Shown piece by piece: positions 1 through 11,400 of a DNA stretch of 64,000 nt (positions within the stretch are counted from its first letter, which is position 1; every line of letters starts with the position of its first letter). The DNA is taken from NCBI GenBank assembly GCA_002633005.1, contig NMRA01000027.1, positions 1,288,769 through 1,352,768 on the forward strand, in the 5' to 3' direction. The notes under the pieces were generated by a model. That model was not told where the DNA came from, made no database searches, and was given only the letters and a program-made list of their open reading frames with translations. This stretch comes from Phoronis australis. Its lineage: Eukaryota > Phoronida > Phoronidae. The position numbers and the translations under genes are program-made.

Positions 1-479
1 ACCAATATTAAGTTTTTGAGACAGCTTTGAAGGTATACTTCAAACTATGCTTAATGCAGCTGTGTTAGTTGTTTTGAAACGGTTTTTGAATGCTGCGCAA
101 ATGCTTGCCTTATGTCTGTAAATACTTGTTGTTATGGAAACGCATGGTGACACACCCTTGGTGAAGTCTCTCTTTTGCGCGATTTACACAAATGCAAAGA
201 TGGTTGTAAATTCTTTGATATAGGTTTAGTTATTGTTATATAGTTATATATTTGAAAATGAAGACTTCAAATAAATCATTCTTAACAAATAATGTTTTTG
301 TGTGTACATGGTCTCTTTATGCTAATTGCTGGGGATTGGCAGGGTACAGCTGCATGAAACAAGAGCAACTCTGGTGTGGTGAATTGCGCCCAGGACTGTC
401 CTGCAACAGGTATACTTCTAGGTGTTTATTGGCATCTCAAACCCGCACAAAAAGATAATAGGTGTTGTCTCCCAAATAG

Positions 480-900
480 AAATACCTTTGCCAAAATTCA
501 TGAAAATCCATCAAGGAACTCCGGAGAAACTGAGGAGATACAGCCCAGACGCTGAAAACAAATAGCCACGAGGCAGGCGAGCGGGGAAGATGACTCAAAA
601 TGTGTAAAAATAGCCACTAGGTACCGCAGAAAGCGTCATGTCCGTCCGAAAACTGGAAGGTATCGCCATATATAATCTATGTCGTCGCATTAATGTAATC
701 CTATTTTCCAAATTTCATGAAAATCCATCAAGGAAAGTCAGAGATACAGACGGAGGCAAACGTAAAAAGAATAAAATACGTCACTAGGGGGTATACCTGT
801 GGGCGGTTAGGTCCGAAACTCGTCATCATCCTAGTAGGAACATGTGTGCCAAATCTCTTGAAAATCCTGCAAAAGGTGTAGGAGACGCAGCGAGGAAGAT
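480..900. repeat. degenerate tandem repeat with CATGAAAATCCATCAAGG core
   Basis: The core ATTCATGAAAATCCATCAAG occurs near 497 and, with small changes, near 713, and again in degraded form near 850 (TCTTGAAAATCCTGCAA). Each is followed by a GGAGA...ATACAG / GACGCAG stretch. Spacing is about 140-215 bp, so this is a decayed array or overlapping copies of an interspersed repeat. No coding meaning was found. Confidence 0.5.
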
Positions 901-1067
901 GGCCGCCCAGTTAGATGACGGCAATATGCACCCAGAAATGTTTATGATGGCGCATAAAAAGAAGCACTGAAGGACAATTATTTAAAGTAACTGTTCCGAA
1001 GGGGCGTCGGGGCAGTATATAGACAACGGAAAAAAAACAGTATAAAGACAAGCAATCAGTAGCATGA

Positions 1068-1185
1068 CAGCTGTTGCCAACAAGCCGGCTTCATGTGAAT
1101 CAAACTCTAAGCTGTTGCCATCAAGCCAGCTTCACCTCTACGATGTCAATAACGCTGTTGCCATCCAGCCAGCGTCTCGTCTCCA
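1068..1185. repeat. three-unit repeat, about 42 bp
   Basis: GCTGTTGCCA followed by AGCC(A/G)GC recurs three times at about 42-43 bp spacing (about 1,070, 1,111 and 1,153). Two overlapping short open frames cross it, but both look like simple consequences of the repeat and no protein family is recognised. Confidence 0.5.
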
Positions 1186-2889
1186 GAACGAAGATCAAGC
1201 ACACCACCTCTACCACCACCGGCCTTCCAGGTCCTGCCCTCGATCTGCGTCCACACCAACCACAGCAAGGACAGAAGGCGAGATCCTCCGATCTCGCGAA
1301 GCTGTCATCTACTCTCTCACAATTATTTAAAGGTTTCTAGGAGACTCATGGCTGGTGGCTGCAGACTAGTATTCCGTTAGAGCAACAAAACTGCGTTTGG
1401 CTAGACATGCATTTTTTATTCCTTGAACTCCGTCCACGAACAGCGAAAATGTGGTATTACAACTCTAGTTTCAAATATTCGTTTTTAGCTCATCTGGGGA
1501 CAGAACATAATATACAGGCCTTCGAAACATATTTTTCAGACATGGTTCAAGATTATTTTTTATCAAGGCTTACGGTTTGCTTTCGCAGCACAGGTCGTCA
1601 AAACGCACTTGGAAACGTGCACGTAATGATTCATGCATATATTTCGAAAAATCGAGAAAATTTGTAAAGCGAAGCTTGTGCGGAGCGTATTAATTTGAAG
1701 GATTTTTAAATTCAATAAGTCAACTTTTCGACTGCAAAACCATATTTTTCCAGAGGTCCCTTTCTGGCAAGGGATAACGGAGACAACTGTCGTTTTTTTC
1801 TCGAATTGTAAATCATTTGAGAAAAATTGATGACCTGACAGATATCATCAATTGCTGCACATTTCTTGATTTTGAAAATATATATATATTCACATTGAGA
1901 GGCCCCACCCTTAAAGGAGGCCATTGTAGACATTCAAGTGGACACAGTTTTTATGTTTTTATTGACAAATTCTTAGGGGCCAATGTTGGACATGATTACG
2001 TTTATTTTCCTGTTTTTTGTGAAATCGTGCAACCGACTTTCATGTTGAAGAAGGTCACTTCCTGCACCGTCATGTGACCACACGGCGGTGGAATAAACTG
2101 TTACTTTGTCTGAAGCTCAATGATGTTTAGTCTTTCATAATTAAAGTGTCCCATTTCAGACGGGACCCTCTCTCGGTGGAGCAGTTAGGGGAAATGTCCA
2201 TTTGTCCATCTATACATGTAAATCCGACACTGCCAAGTATTCACGAGGGAAGTTGTGATTCCAACTTCCTCAAAAACACAAACATGCGTGCACAGCACAG
2301 CTGTATCAAGACATTCGACCCAAACAACCAAAAAATGTTTAAAAATACAATAGGATTGACCGCCATCGAAAGCGAGACAGGAATTTTAAACAACGACGCT
2401 ATTTGTTAATTACACAAAAGGACTATTTCTGTTGGTTAGTTATAGAATGATGTTAATGTTTCCCATAGTATCACAAGAATACTATCTCTTTTGAAGATGG
2501 TTACTATGAGTTGTTTGTAAAGAATTCCCACATGAGGAAAACCCTACTGTCGAGGCTACCATCGGGGTGACCGTGTACATGTCGAACGAGTGTACCCAAA
2601 TACTCGCAATAATAAACAAATTACACGTAAACAAATATCTCATCGTTTGTTTTTTTTTTTGAAGACAAACTCGTTTTATTTATTTTTTAGGACAAACTCG
2701 TGAACCGTTATAGATACCTCAGAAATGAGCAAAAATACGCCTTACTATGAATGCCCAATCTCCCATTTCGCCCGGTTACCAGTCAAAAATCTGCGAGCAT
2801 GCCTGCAAAAATTGCTTATAACATTCCGTTTTGATCAACAAATTCCTTGTTTTTTCTCATTTGCATGATTATGTATCTACGAAAACCGA

Positions 2890-3540
2890 CAGGTTAATAT
2901 GTGATTTTTGGCAATTAAAAGCTTATCTTTTAAGAAATGATGACGATTTAGGGAATTTAGTTGAAGCATGAATATGGAAAAACTATAATCCGATCCCCAA
3001 ATAGTAAATTGCACTTGGACGCTTCTATCTAAAATAACTCTCAAAGACATTGATGAAATTTGGACACTTCCCAAAAATTTACTCACAATTCAAATGACAA
3101 TAAATGCATTGCTTTTTGACTTCGGTACAAGATTTGTTGTTTAAAGTCTCTAATAGGGGATCGAGAAGGAATTACGTTATTAAATCAAGGTAAACCCATT
3201 GGTCATGGATTTGATTTTGGTTTCTGATTTACATTACGAAAGTGGACTGATTGAGAGATGATTTTTTGACAATTAGAAGCTAATATTGTAAGAAATGACA
3301 ATGTTTCAATGACCTTAATTGCAGTCCGACATTGGGAAATTCGATTTTTGTCTATCTGAAATAAGTTTCAAGGAAATTGGCGAATTTCGGATAGGTCAGC
3401 AATGTGTCGTAAAATGTTCTCAGATGACAATAAATTGTTTATTGGCTTAGGAACTATATTACTGGGTTTAAGTTTATAAACCGTAAATCGAAAACGAAGT
3501 TTAATTACTTAAATAAATAAAATCAAACTTATTGGTCATC
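2890..3540. repeat. two diverged tandem copies of a ~340-bp unit
   Basis: Matching blocks recur in the same order at 330-360 bp spacing: TGATTTTT(G)ncAATTA-AAGCT near 2,900 and 3,260, AAGAAATGA near 2,931 and 3,290, CTATCT-AAATAA near 3,026 and 3,353, ATGACAATAAAT near 3,095 and 3,425, and AA(A/C)cnATTGGTCAT near 3,195 and 3,527. The copies are heavily diverged and gapped. They look like the remains of a satellite or of an old tandem duplication. Confidence 0.6.
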
Positions 3541-6500
3541 AACTTGGAAAGGTTGTCTTTGAACTTCCTTGATGTTTATGGTTTCCAGTAGTATTGCGCA
3601 ATGAATTTTTGTTCTTCAAAACTGAATAGTTTGCTTGCATTTCCCGTGCATACGACACACACGGCATGCGCGCACCCAGCCTAAAATATAGGGGGGCTCG
3701 AATTTTCGAAGACTTTGACCTTTTACTAAAGAAAAAACAACGGATACGGGGTTCGTTCAGGGCTATGAATTGTGCATACGCCGAATCCCGTCTTTTTAGT
3801 GGTCTTATATCTCATTTTTCTCAGACTTTTTGTTTCTCTGAGGTGGACCTTTTTACCTTACTTTGTCGAATGGGTAGGGGCTCGTTCGAGCCCCCCGGGT
3901 GCGTGCATGCACGGAGCACGTCATGACAGGCACACCCACGTTACAAATAAAATGTAACCCTGCAGTAGTCTGCGTAGAATCTCAGGTACCCACGAGAACT
4001 TAATTTGAACTCCAGACGTTGAAGGGTGTACATTTTTGGGACACCCTTTGTGTCATTTCCCCGAGCCCAGCAACCAGAAACTGGAATTTTGAAACGGCCA
4101 CAAAGGTACTCATACTAGGCACCTCGGGACCTCACCTCTTTCCAAAAATTACTTCAAAGAATGGCCATAATAAAATGAATTTTCCCGAAACCGGATCATG
4201 ATAAAACGAAGTTGACCTTGGACCCAGAGCAGAGGAATAGGTACGAATCCACCGTTGGAACCCGGCTATAGTTACTTCAGGCAGCTCCCAGCTACCCGTC
4301 AGTGCACTCGGGCCCTAGACCCATTCTTACTCTTCGTGAAACTTTGTTGGTTCACGACGGTTACTCAAACCCCCGTTGATGCTTCCCCGGTATTACCCCC
4401 ACCTATGGCGGACATTGGGGGTTCGGTACAACTATGGTGACATCCAGAGAACGGGGGATAGCAAGGGGGTAGGTTGGCGAAGTCAAATTGGATTGTGCCT
4501 ACCGAATAATTTCTTCCTTCCTTCGGGCCTGGGTTTCACAAGTTTAGATATCAAACATGTTACATAAGATACGTAGTCAAACTGTCCAATCAGCAATCTT
4601 AAGTTAAATGGCAAAGTCATGTTAGAAGCAGGCACCCACGCTTTAAAATATTTATAATTACCTTCCCTTGAGCATTAGGGGGGTTGCCAAGCTGAAATAT
4701 GCGCCGTTGCCATAGTAACTAGGTTTATTCCACGACAACATCGGCAATTTCAGGTTTGAAATCAAATTCACATTAGAAGCAGGAAACCTTACCAAAAGTA
4801 CTTGGGGGGACTCTGTTATGAAATTTAGAGCAGGTACCGCCAAGCTGGATTGGTTAAAGGAGAATGCCACCCAAAAAACCTATTTTGTATCAACTTTAGA
4901 TTGATTAGTTCAACTCGATAACGGCAGGTTCGGTTGCGTTGCCTGACACCTGACGGCAGACGGAGGTGTTGAAATTTTCCAATGACGTAATTGGTTTCAC
5001 ACGCAGTCTGTTCAGCAGTTCACAACATGGGTTAGTGGTGTCAGCTTATCGCTTGAAGTCATCGTTTAACACCAATAAATCAGCAAACTTTGATGTAAAA
5101 CCCTTAAAAATACACCGAGTTCTTATAAAAACGTGTTGTTTTATTTCGCTGTTACGGATATACTGGTATTTGGATACACCGTAGCCTACTAAGTTCGGCA
5201 GGCCAATTTACCAAGGTCCGTAACAAGAGTACGTTAGGGGTCTGTTCGGAGATAAATTCGAAGAATTCTTCCGTGAAATACAGACGGGAGAACCTACATC
5301 TGTGTGTTTATACTTTTTTGAGTTCTAAACACAAAAAACGCTTATTATCCCGGCCAGTGACTCGGAACCCGATCAAGAAGCCCAGCCGTCGCGGCCGGAC
5401 TGACTCGTTATCCCGGCCGGGCCAGTGAGTGGCTCGGAACCAGATCAGGCCCGTCGCTGCCGCCGGGAATGGCACGAACATAAACCAACTTGAGTTGGAA
5501 ACTAAACCTCCAGTCACGAAAAGACTATAATAGTGAGCCAAAGAAATAATGTGCACGTAATTATTTCAAGTTATGGGAATTAGCCACGAAATTGAAAATC
5601 TATTTCCTTGTCGGGGGCAGCGAAGTCGAGTTCCCCTTCCACAGACAGTCAGGGCAAAGGTTGTACAGTAACAATGATTTGAATAATGTATTTCGTATTT
5701 CTAAATAAAGATTCCCCTAACATAAGACCATAGCATATAAAATCGAATAATTGTTTCACAACAGCTTTCCCACTGAATTAGCGTGCGTTCACGCGGCCTC
5801 GGTGCCCGTCAATTACTTTTGTTGCCGGCATCAAAAGCTGGTAAGGCAGTGGTTTATTCATTGCTGGCTTCTCAAAACTTTTGCACTCACGAGCACTCCA
5901 AGGCATTACAAATTGTATCTAATGAGACAGACTTTTCAGTTTCATATAAGCATAATTCGTTAGGATCAATTTAGGATGAGAATAATTCATTTTGAAACAC
6001 ATTTGAGAACGCAGAATAATAAATGTCTACATGGCAACTCGCCCGGCGCTATTCTATCCCGAATTAGTCAAGAGCTCATCCAATGAAGACTTCACGGGTC
6101 GGATCGTTAGGCTTCACATGCTATCAGTTCGAACCGGAATACACTGATCAAGAAATACTAGAGAGGCGCTGTGAACATGCACAGGCAACAGAGCGTATGG
6201 ATAGTTCTTTCGTAAGCCTGAATTCGTCAGAGAAATCCCTGTCGACGAAATGCCAGACACGGAGATGTTTCACGGCCTCATACTTGCTATTAACAGCATT
6301 CCTTTCATTCTTCACTACCGCGAGCCATTTCCTAATCATTTCGGGCTCTCGAGGAAGTCAAAAAACCATATACCCGCTTTCTTCGCAGCTTCATAGTTCG
6401 GACAAGCGGGAACGATGCACCGCAATATAGCGGCATTCACTCAGCAGACGAACCACTGACGTCGCTGCGTCGTTTCTCACCTTCCTCACAGGTTAACGCG

Positions 6501-6845
6501 ACACCTGTCGGCAAGGTGAGGTCGACCGTATAAGAGGCGATGTGGGTATAGATCGATTAAGACGGTAAAAAAGACTAATTAAATCGGGTGGCATTCTCCT
6601 TTAACGTTACCACAGTAACCAGGTGTTTCACGAGCAAGATGAACCAATTGTGGCCTTGTTGGCAATCATGTTAGAAGGCAGTAAACCATGTTCAATCATT
6701 TTAGGCCCCGAGAACATAATGCATTTGCCAAACTTGACCGTGCACCGCTGGTAATCAGGTATTTTGGAATTTCAACAGCATAGTAAGCTGTACACTTCAA
6801 ATGCCAACACAATCGCGATTTTAAAGAGTATAAACGGCCCAGAGC
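3541..6845. other. intergenic DNA, no gene seen
   Basis: No recognisable coding exon on either strand. A short GC-rich direct repeat (TTATCCCGGCC...CTCGGAACC...GATCA) occurs twice about 66 bp apart at 5,343-5,455. Short open frames such as that at 6,083-6,430 have no family resemblance that I can see and no splice or conservation support. Confidence 0.45.
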
Positions 6846-7227
6846 AAACACCTGCAGCCGATTTCATAAAGGTGGTTTAAAGTTAAACCTGGTTTAAACT
6901 GGACTTCGAACAGGTTTAAAGATAATTTACATTTCATAAACGCGGCTTAACTTTTAGATTAGTGGTCTAGTAAAACCCTGTTTAACTCCAGTTTAGACCT
7001 GAACTAAACCAGTTTTCATTCCTCCAACAAGGTTCATATTCTTTAGACCTGCATTAACATCTTAAACCAGGTTTAACTTTAGACTTGGTCAGACCCAGGT
7101 TTAACTGTTAAATATGACAGACTTGCAACTGAATAATGCCGTGGTGTGCAATTACGACGCAGTTTTAGAGCGGAAATGGACTATTTTCAATATTGAGTTT
7201 TACAACGACACAAGATCAAACGTAGCA

Positions 7228-7377
7228 GGGGCTGATCCACGATTTTTAAGGAGGGGGGGTCGGATCAAAGATTTTTAAAAGGAGGGTCTGAGTCAACAAT
7301 TTGAAAATTATAGACTTGATATCACTAAAATCAAGGGAAAAGGAGTCTGGACCCCTTGAACCCTTGGATCCGCCTAT
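7228..7377. mobile_element. GGATCC-type MITE copy, diverged
   Basis: The copy begins near GCAGGGGCTGATCCACG and ends near CCCTTGGATCCGCCT, with a G-run near the left end and a GGACCCC / CCCTTGAACCC stretch near the right end. The ends are imperfect inverted copies of GGCGGATCCA, as in related copies elsewhere in the window. It is nested in the larger element around it. Confidence 0.45.
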
Positions 7378-7554
7378 ACGTAGAACAGCACGTACCGAAG
7401 GGTATCATTCGGATTCCTTAGAATATGACGGTTCAAGCAGAGCGTCATCGTCGCAAGCTCTACGCGCATGACTAAAAAGGCATATAATGACTATTCTGAC
7501 CGATTTCCGTCTCAATTGATCCCCAATTTAAGGTTGCCTGGCAGAGGTCCTACC

Positions 7555-7712
7555 TCAGAAGAGGGTTTAGAGGGGGCAAGGGGCCATGACCACCCTAAAA
7601 TTCTTCTAGATTCCATTTGGCAGTTCGGAGGTGCGAATGTCTGATGGTCAAAATCCTGGCTAATACTTTGCCCTGGCACCCCAAACTCAAAATCCTGGAT
7701 CCGCCTCTGTGC
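7555..7712 (-). mobile_element. GGCGGATCC MITE, inverted copy
   Basis: Read on the minus strand this is a diverged copy of the elements at 16,978-17,136 and 31,841-31,999. It shares, in order, GCGGATCCAGGATTTTGAGT, a TAGCCAGGATTTTGAC-like block, a TCGnA-CTGCC block, AATTTTAGG and a CC-rich end. It is nested in the 6,846-8,351 element. Confidence 0.6.
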
Positions 7713-8351
7713 TCCCCTTTGGCCGCAAAAATGAGTGCATTTACTATGTTACCGGTAATCTAGAATAAGAACTTTAATGTGTGTACTTGTGTTGGACACA
7801 GATAATACAAAATTAAAAATATCTCCTCATGATATCCTAGATTTGCCACTGGGTCCCTCACCATTTTTCTGGGCAAATTTTTCACTGATGCCAAACTTTC
7901 TTTCTGGTCTTTATTCTGGAGCAATATCTCTCCAAGCCTGCTGCTTACGTTGACTTGATTTGGCACCAATTTTCTTGTTATCGACTATGACATTGGCTTT
8001 TTCTCTGATCAGTCATTTGAGGAAACATTTTTCCTCGTGAGAAAAGCTTTTAGCCCTTTTTCTCGAATGTCTGCACTGGTTCTACTGCTGTGTGCCATTG
8101 GTTACCCACGTGATCAAGGTTTCATTGAAACACTAGTTTCTTTGTTGGGTTAATCCGGATCAGCACAGTAGGGTGGCTTGGATACTTTAAACCTGATATT
8201 ACTAAACCAGCTTTATGGTCAAACAAAACCAGGCTTTCAGACTTTTAAACCATATGTTGGTGAAATGCAAGTTAGGTGTGAAATTAGACCAGGTTTAGGA
8301 AAACCATGTTTATGTCTTAAACCACCTTTATGGAATGGGCTGCAATTGTTT

Positions 8352-8930
8352 ACCAATATATCCCGCAACCAGTAGGAAACTTTTAAAAATCCAAAAATGG
8401 TTGTCAAGGCAACTACGGCACAAACTTGGAAATTGCCCTGTTAAAACAACATAAAAACTGCGTATACTGGGTGATCTAATACAATAGAGTTGCATCAATT
8501 TATAACTAAAACAAAAGGCTTGTATGTCAAAACCAGTCGCACTAATTTGAAAATCCTAAAATAGTAGCCATGCCAACCACTGCAAACAGTCCTGTGTGGT
8601 CACGAAAATCGTTAAACCCACATGAATGAACGCAAGCATGAGTTCCGGTTAATTCAAACGTTATTTCTTCGTTAGTTGTAGTTGCTCGGTTTAACTGTAA
8701 CATACAAAAGCGTTCCATGAGACAATTGAACAATGCGTTTATTTAGTCGTTTACAAAGTTACAATGAATACTAATATTTACACTTGACTGTATGCTGACT
8801 CAAACAAGTACGTTAAATGGAATCGAAAAGGTACTTGAGAATACCCGTTACAACGTCGAAGTTCTGACTATATAACAAAAGTAACTGTAATATACTTACA
8901 CCACTTTGCGGCATATATCACGACGAAACT
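8352..8930. other. anonymous intergenic DNA
   Basis: No coding exon, RNA gene or clear repeat was recognised in this AT-rich stretch. Confidence 0.4.
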
Positions 8931-8935
8931 GTAAC

Positions 8936-9087
8936 ATGGGCGGCGCAGCACTGCAAAAAGTGGGGCTAAAGCCCCCCCCCCCCCCNCAGCCCTCCTGTGG
9001 TGCACTGCCTATAGACCATGGGCGGCCGTAGCACTGACTCAAATGTGGGGCCGTAGCCCCCAGTCCCCTATGGTGCGCCTCCCATGT
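8936..9087. repeat. two tandem GC-rich units bounded by CATGGGCGGC
   Basis: CATGGGCGGC(G/C) starts two adjacent units at about 8,935 and 9,017. Each contains GCACTG...GTGGGGC...AGCCCCC...CTnnGGTGC, and the second ends in GCGCCTCCCATG, an inverted match to the start. A C-run in the first unit contains an ambiguous N at about 8,986, so its length is unreliable. It looks like a short palindromic repeat element. Confidence 0.5.
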
Positions 9088-9239
9088 GTAAGCAAACTTT
9101 CCGGTAAAGGCGTTGGAGTAAGAATGAGCCAAATTGGCGCGTGGCATCTACAAACCATGGTCTGTCAAACAGTCTCACACATGCAAAGTACTATTGAAAA
9201 ATACAGTCACGTGGGAAAACAGACGCGGCAGAAGTGCTG

Positions 9240-9643
9240 TGCGTGAACTTGGAATCTTGCTTACTCTCAAGATCGCGTATGCGTGAACTTGGAATTGAAT
9301 TCTCATTTGTGCAATCAAGTGAATTTTTTCCTCTGCCTAAAGAATTTTTGTAATTATTGGCCTTATGATCACCCATTTTCTCCTTTAGCGTACAACTTGA
9401 GTCAAAGAATCAGAATATGCTCAGTGCTAAATCAAAATATTCTTTGGTGAATAAGATCGCCAATAGTTGAAAAAGGATTGGTTAAAATGTACGTTATTTT
9501 ATCAAAATGTTATTCGATTTAGTGCAATGCAAATTTTTATCAACGTGAACGCGATTATTTAAGAGAACTTGTCAACTTTTCTCGTGTATTCCAAGTTCAC
9601 GCACATGCTATCTTGAGATTAAGCAAGATTCCAAGTTCACGCA
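9240..9643. mobile_element. 404-bp MITE with ~56-bp terminal inverted repeats
   Basis: The left end starts TGCGTGAACTTGGAATC, followed by TTGCTTACTCTCAAGATCGC and a second GCGTGAACTTGGAAT. The right end (9,588-9,643) is its near-perfect reverse complement, with ATTCCAAGTTCACGC at both edges of the arm and TATCTTGAGATTAAGCAAG between. The interior (about 290 bp) is AT-rich and non-coding. No convincing target-site duplication was seen. Confidence 0.8.
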
Positions 9644-9989
9644 GAGCAAAAGCCGCATCACAAACACGAAAAACCACCAACAGGTGGCGTCTACAATCAA
9701 GCTATTCTAAATACTAACAGAGTGCGTCGGTACTAATAATCCCGTTAACTGCTTCTTTAACAACATAAAATTTGCGTAAAACGCATACAACAGAATGAAA
9801 TGAACAAGGCAAATACTTTTTGTTGGCTGTATCAAAGGTGTGCCATCAATACAAGTACCTGTAGCACAATTTTACAAATATAATAAACGGTTACCATGAC
9901 AGCGGGTATGCATATTGATCACAAGCATTCAAAGCAACGCCATGGGCTCGACATGAGCTAGTAAACACTCGAAAAACCAAGTGTAACAA

Positions 9990-11042
9990 TCAAAATGAAA
10001 TGACGTCCAGTTCTGCGTTGTTGACTTCATGCATGCAATTAACAACTCCTGTACGTTCCGGTAAGAAATAATTGACATCGGGTCTTAGAGATGGAGAAAA
10101 TTGATTTCTGGACGATCGAATATGATGCGTGTTCCAAAGCATCCTTATTTGGTCCAGTTCAATTCTCAGCAGATGCATATAAGAAAACCTGCAACAGTCT
10201 ATGTGGATGGTATTCGACGTGTCAATTACATGTACTCCAGCATGAGCCAGCTGAAATGATCAATCCATGTTGTCATCCCTACCGAACTTACTCCACCAAG
10301 ATTCCATTCTTTGGTTGGTTGTGGAGCATCTATATAAAAACGAAGTCTGAAGTCTACCGCGGGCGTCATTGTTGGCACTGCGCAAGAAGGACTGCATCTG
10401 CTCAATGTGCACGTTTTCAGTACCACGATCTGCCCTCACCACATTGGGCAAGCCACCTAGTTGCACAATTGCATTTGAAAAGTAATGGCAAACCACGGAT
10501 GGATCATTGTTTGTTGAGGCTACCTCTAACCATAAAATCCTGCGAGAAAAACCGTCAATTCCACCGTGAATAGAGAAACCGAAGGGTTTTAATTTGTCCC
10601 ATCCGTCAACATGCCAGAGATCATTTGGACCTTTGGCGCAATATTGCCTTCTTTGAAGACGTCTTTTACTTCTTATTTCAACACCTTCTGGGTCTAGGTG
10701 TTTTAAAATGACTCGCACAGTGTCGCGATCACTGATGACTTGGTGTACCTTCTGTAACTTGTCGTGCATTGCCCGATAACCAAGATGCTTGCCGCTGCCG
10801 CGTAACTCATGTTCAATAACCCTAACAACACTATGAACGGGTTCTTTGTGGCAGCACCTCCGCCCTAGCCCAAGTCTCCTTAAAACACGTTTCAACTGAA
10901 CAAGGCTAAGGCAGTAATCGTGATAAACACGCAAAAAGTCAATAATCTCCCTATACTTGAACCCCAGATCAAAGTAATACGTAATCACACTGTCTCTGTT
11001 AAAGTCCGCGGCAACTCCAAGAGGCAGACAAGGCGCCGACAT
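9990..11042 (-). pseudogene. degenerate rve/DDE integrase-type transposase
   Basis: Starting at ATG 11,042, 260 codons read as a DNA-transposon or retrovirus-like integrase of the type widespread in aquatic animals (IS3EU-like by recall; the exact family is uncertain). An N-terminal helical region (about residues 20-65) is followed by an RNase-H-like core whose catalytic acids are visible: D146 in LWHVDGWDKL, D205 in RADRGTEN and E247 in NQRMESWW. The frame then stops at 10,260. The expected continuation appears one frame over (WIDHFSWLMLEY, to 10,226), then back in the first frame to a stop at 9,990 (HLLRIELDQIRMLWNTHHI, then a PDVNYFLPE-like C-terminus). Two compensating frameshifts therefore break the gene within about 40 bp, while the catalytic core looks intact. 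The DDE residues are seen; the family assignment rests on family knowledge. Confidence 0.8.
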
Positions 11043-11149
11043 TGCAACCTAATCTAAACTTTGTTGAACAAAATGGCTGGCACAATCGACCTTCACCTAC
11101 AAGACTTCATCCAATCACAACACTGATGAAAATAGGTGCCCGGATGTAT

Positions 11150-11400
11150 AACATTTTCACCCAGGTGAAAATAATTTCCACCCGGGTGAAAATAATTTCC
11201 ACCTAGGTTGAAAAAGTTTCCACCGGGGTGAAAATAATTTCCACCTAGGTTGAAATAATTTCCACCCGGGTGAAAATAATTTCCACCTAGGTTGAAATAA
11301 TTTCCACCCGGGTGAAAACAATTTCCATCTAGGTTGAAATAGTTTCCACCCGGGTGAAAATAATGTCCACCTAGGTTGAAATATTTCCTCCTAGGTTGAA
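11150..11400. repeat. 21-bp palindromic minisatellite, alternating two unit types
   Basis: About twelve 21-bp units alternate between type A (TTTCCACCCGGGTGAAAATAA) with a CACCCGGGTG palindrome and type B, which has ACCTAGGT at its centre, giving a 42-bp higher-order period. Because 21 is a multiple of 3, one minus-strand frame (11,093-11,539) stays open and would read as heptads alternating NYFHPGG and NYFNLGG. I judge this open frame to be a by-product of the repeat. The array lies about 100 bp upstream of the transposase start and could belong to the same element. Confidence 0.85.

Larger units (their letters stand above)
1..2880. other. intergenic DNA without a recognisable gene
   Basis: No open frame here resembles a protein family I know, and no splice-bounded conserved exon was seen on either strand. 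The stretch holds degenerate repeats near 480-960 and 1,064-1,190 (listed separately). Otherwise it is AT-rich anonymous sequence, including a T-run and a short duplicated GACAAACTCGT motif near 2,650-2,700. Confidence 0.5.
6846..8351. mobile_element. inverted-repeat DNA element with nested insertions
   Basis: The left end (about 6,846-6,900: CTGCAGCCGATTTCATAAAG then GTGGTTTAA) matches in inverted orientation the right end (about 8,315-8,351: TTAAACCACCTTTATGGAAT then GGGCTGCAATTG). The subterminal regions on both sides are rich in GGTTTAA/TTAAACC words. A TTTCATAAA motif recurs inside the left arm at about 6,932. At least two other repeats (7,228-7,377 and 7,555-7,712) sit inside, which expands the element. 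No transposase is visible, so it is non-autonomous. No target-site duplication could be fixed. Confidence 0.6.

Noticed and set aside
6083-6430. 115-codon plus-strand frame
   Set aside because: It has no homology that I can recognise, and an antisense frame of similar quality overlaps it; consistent with chance.
10091-10573. 160-codon plus-strand frame
   Set aside because: It is the antisense of the transposase, whose DDE motifs are clear on the minus strand.
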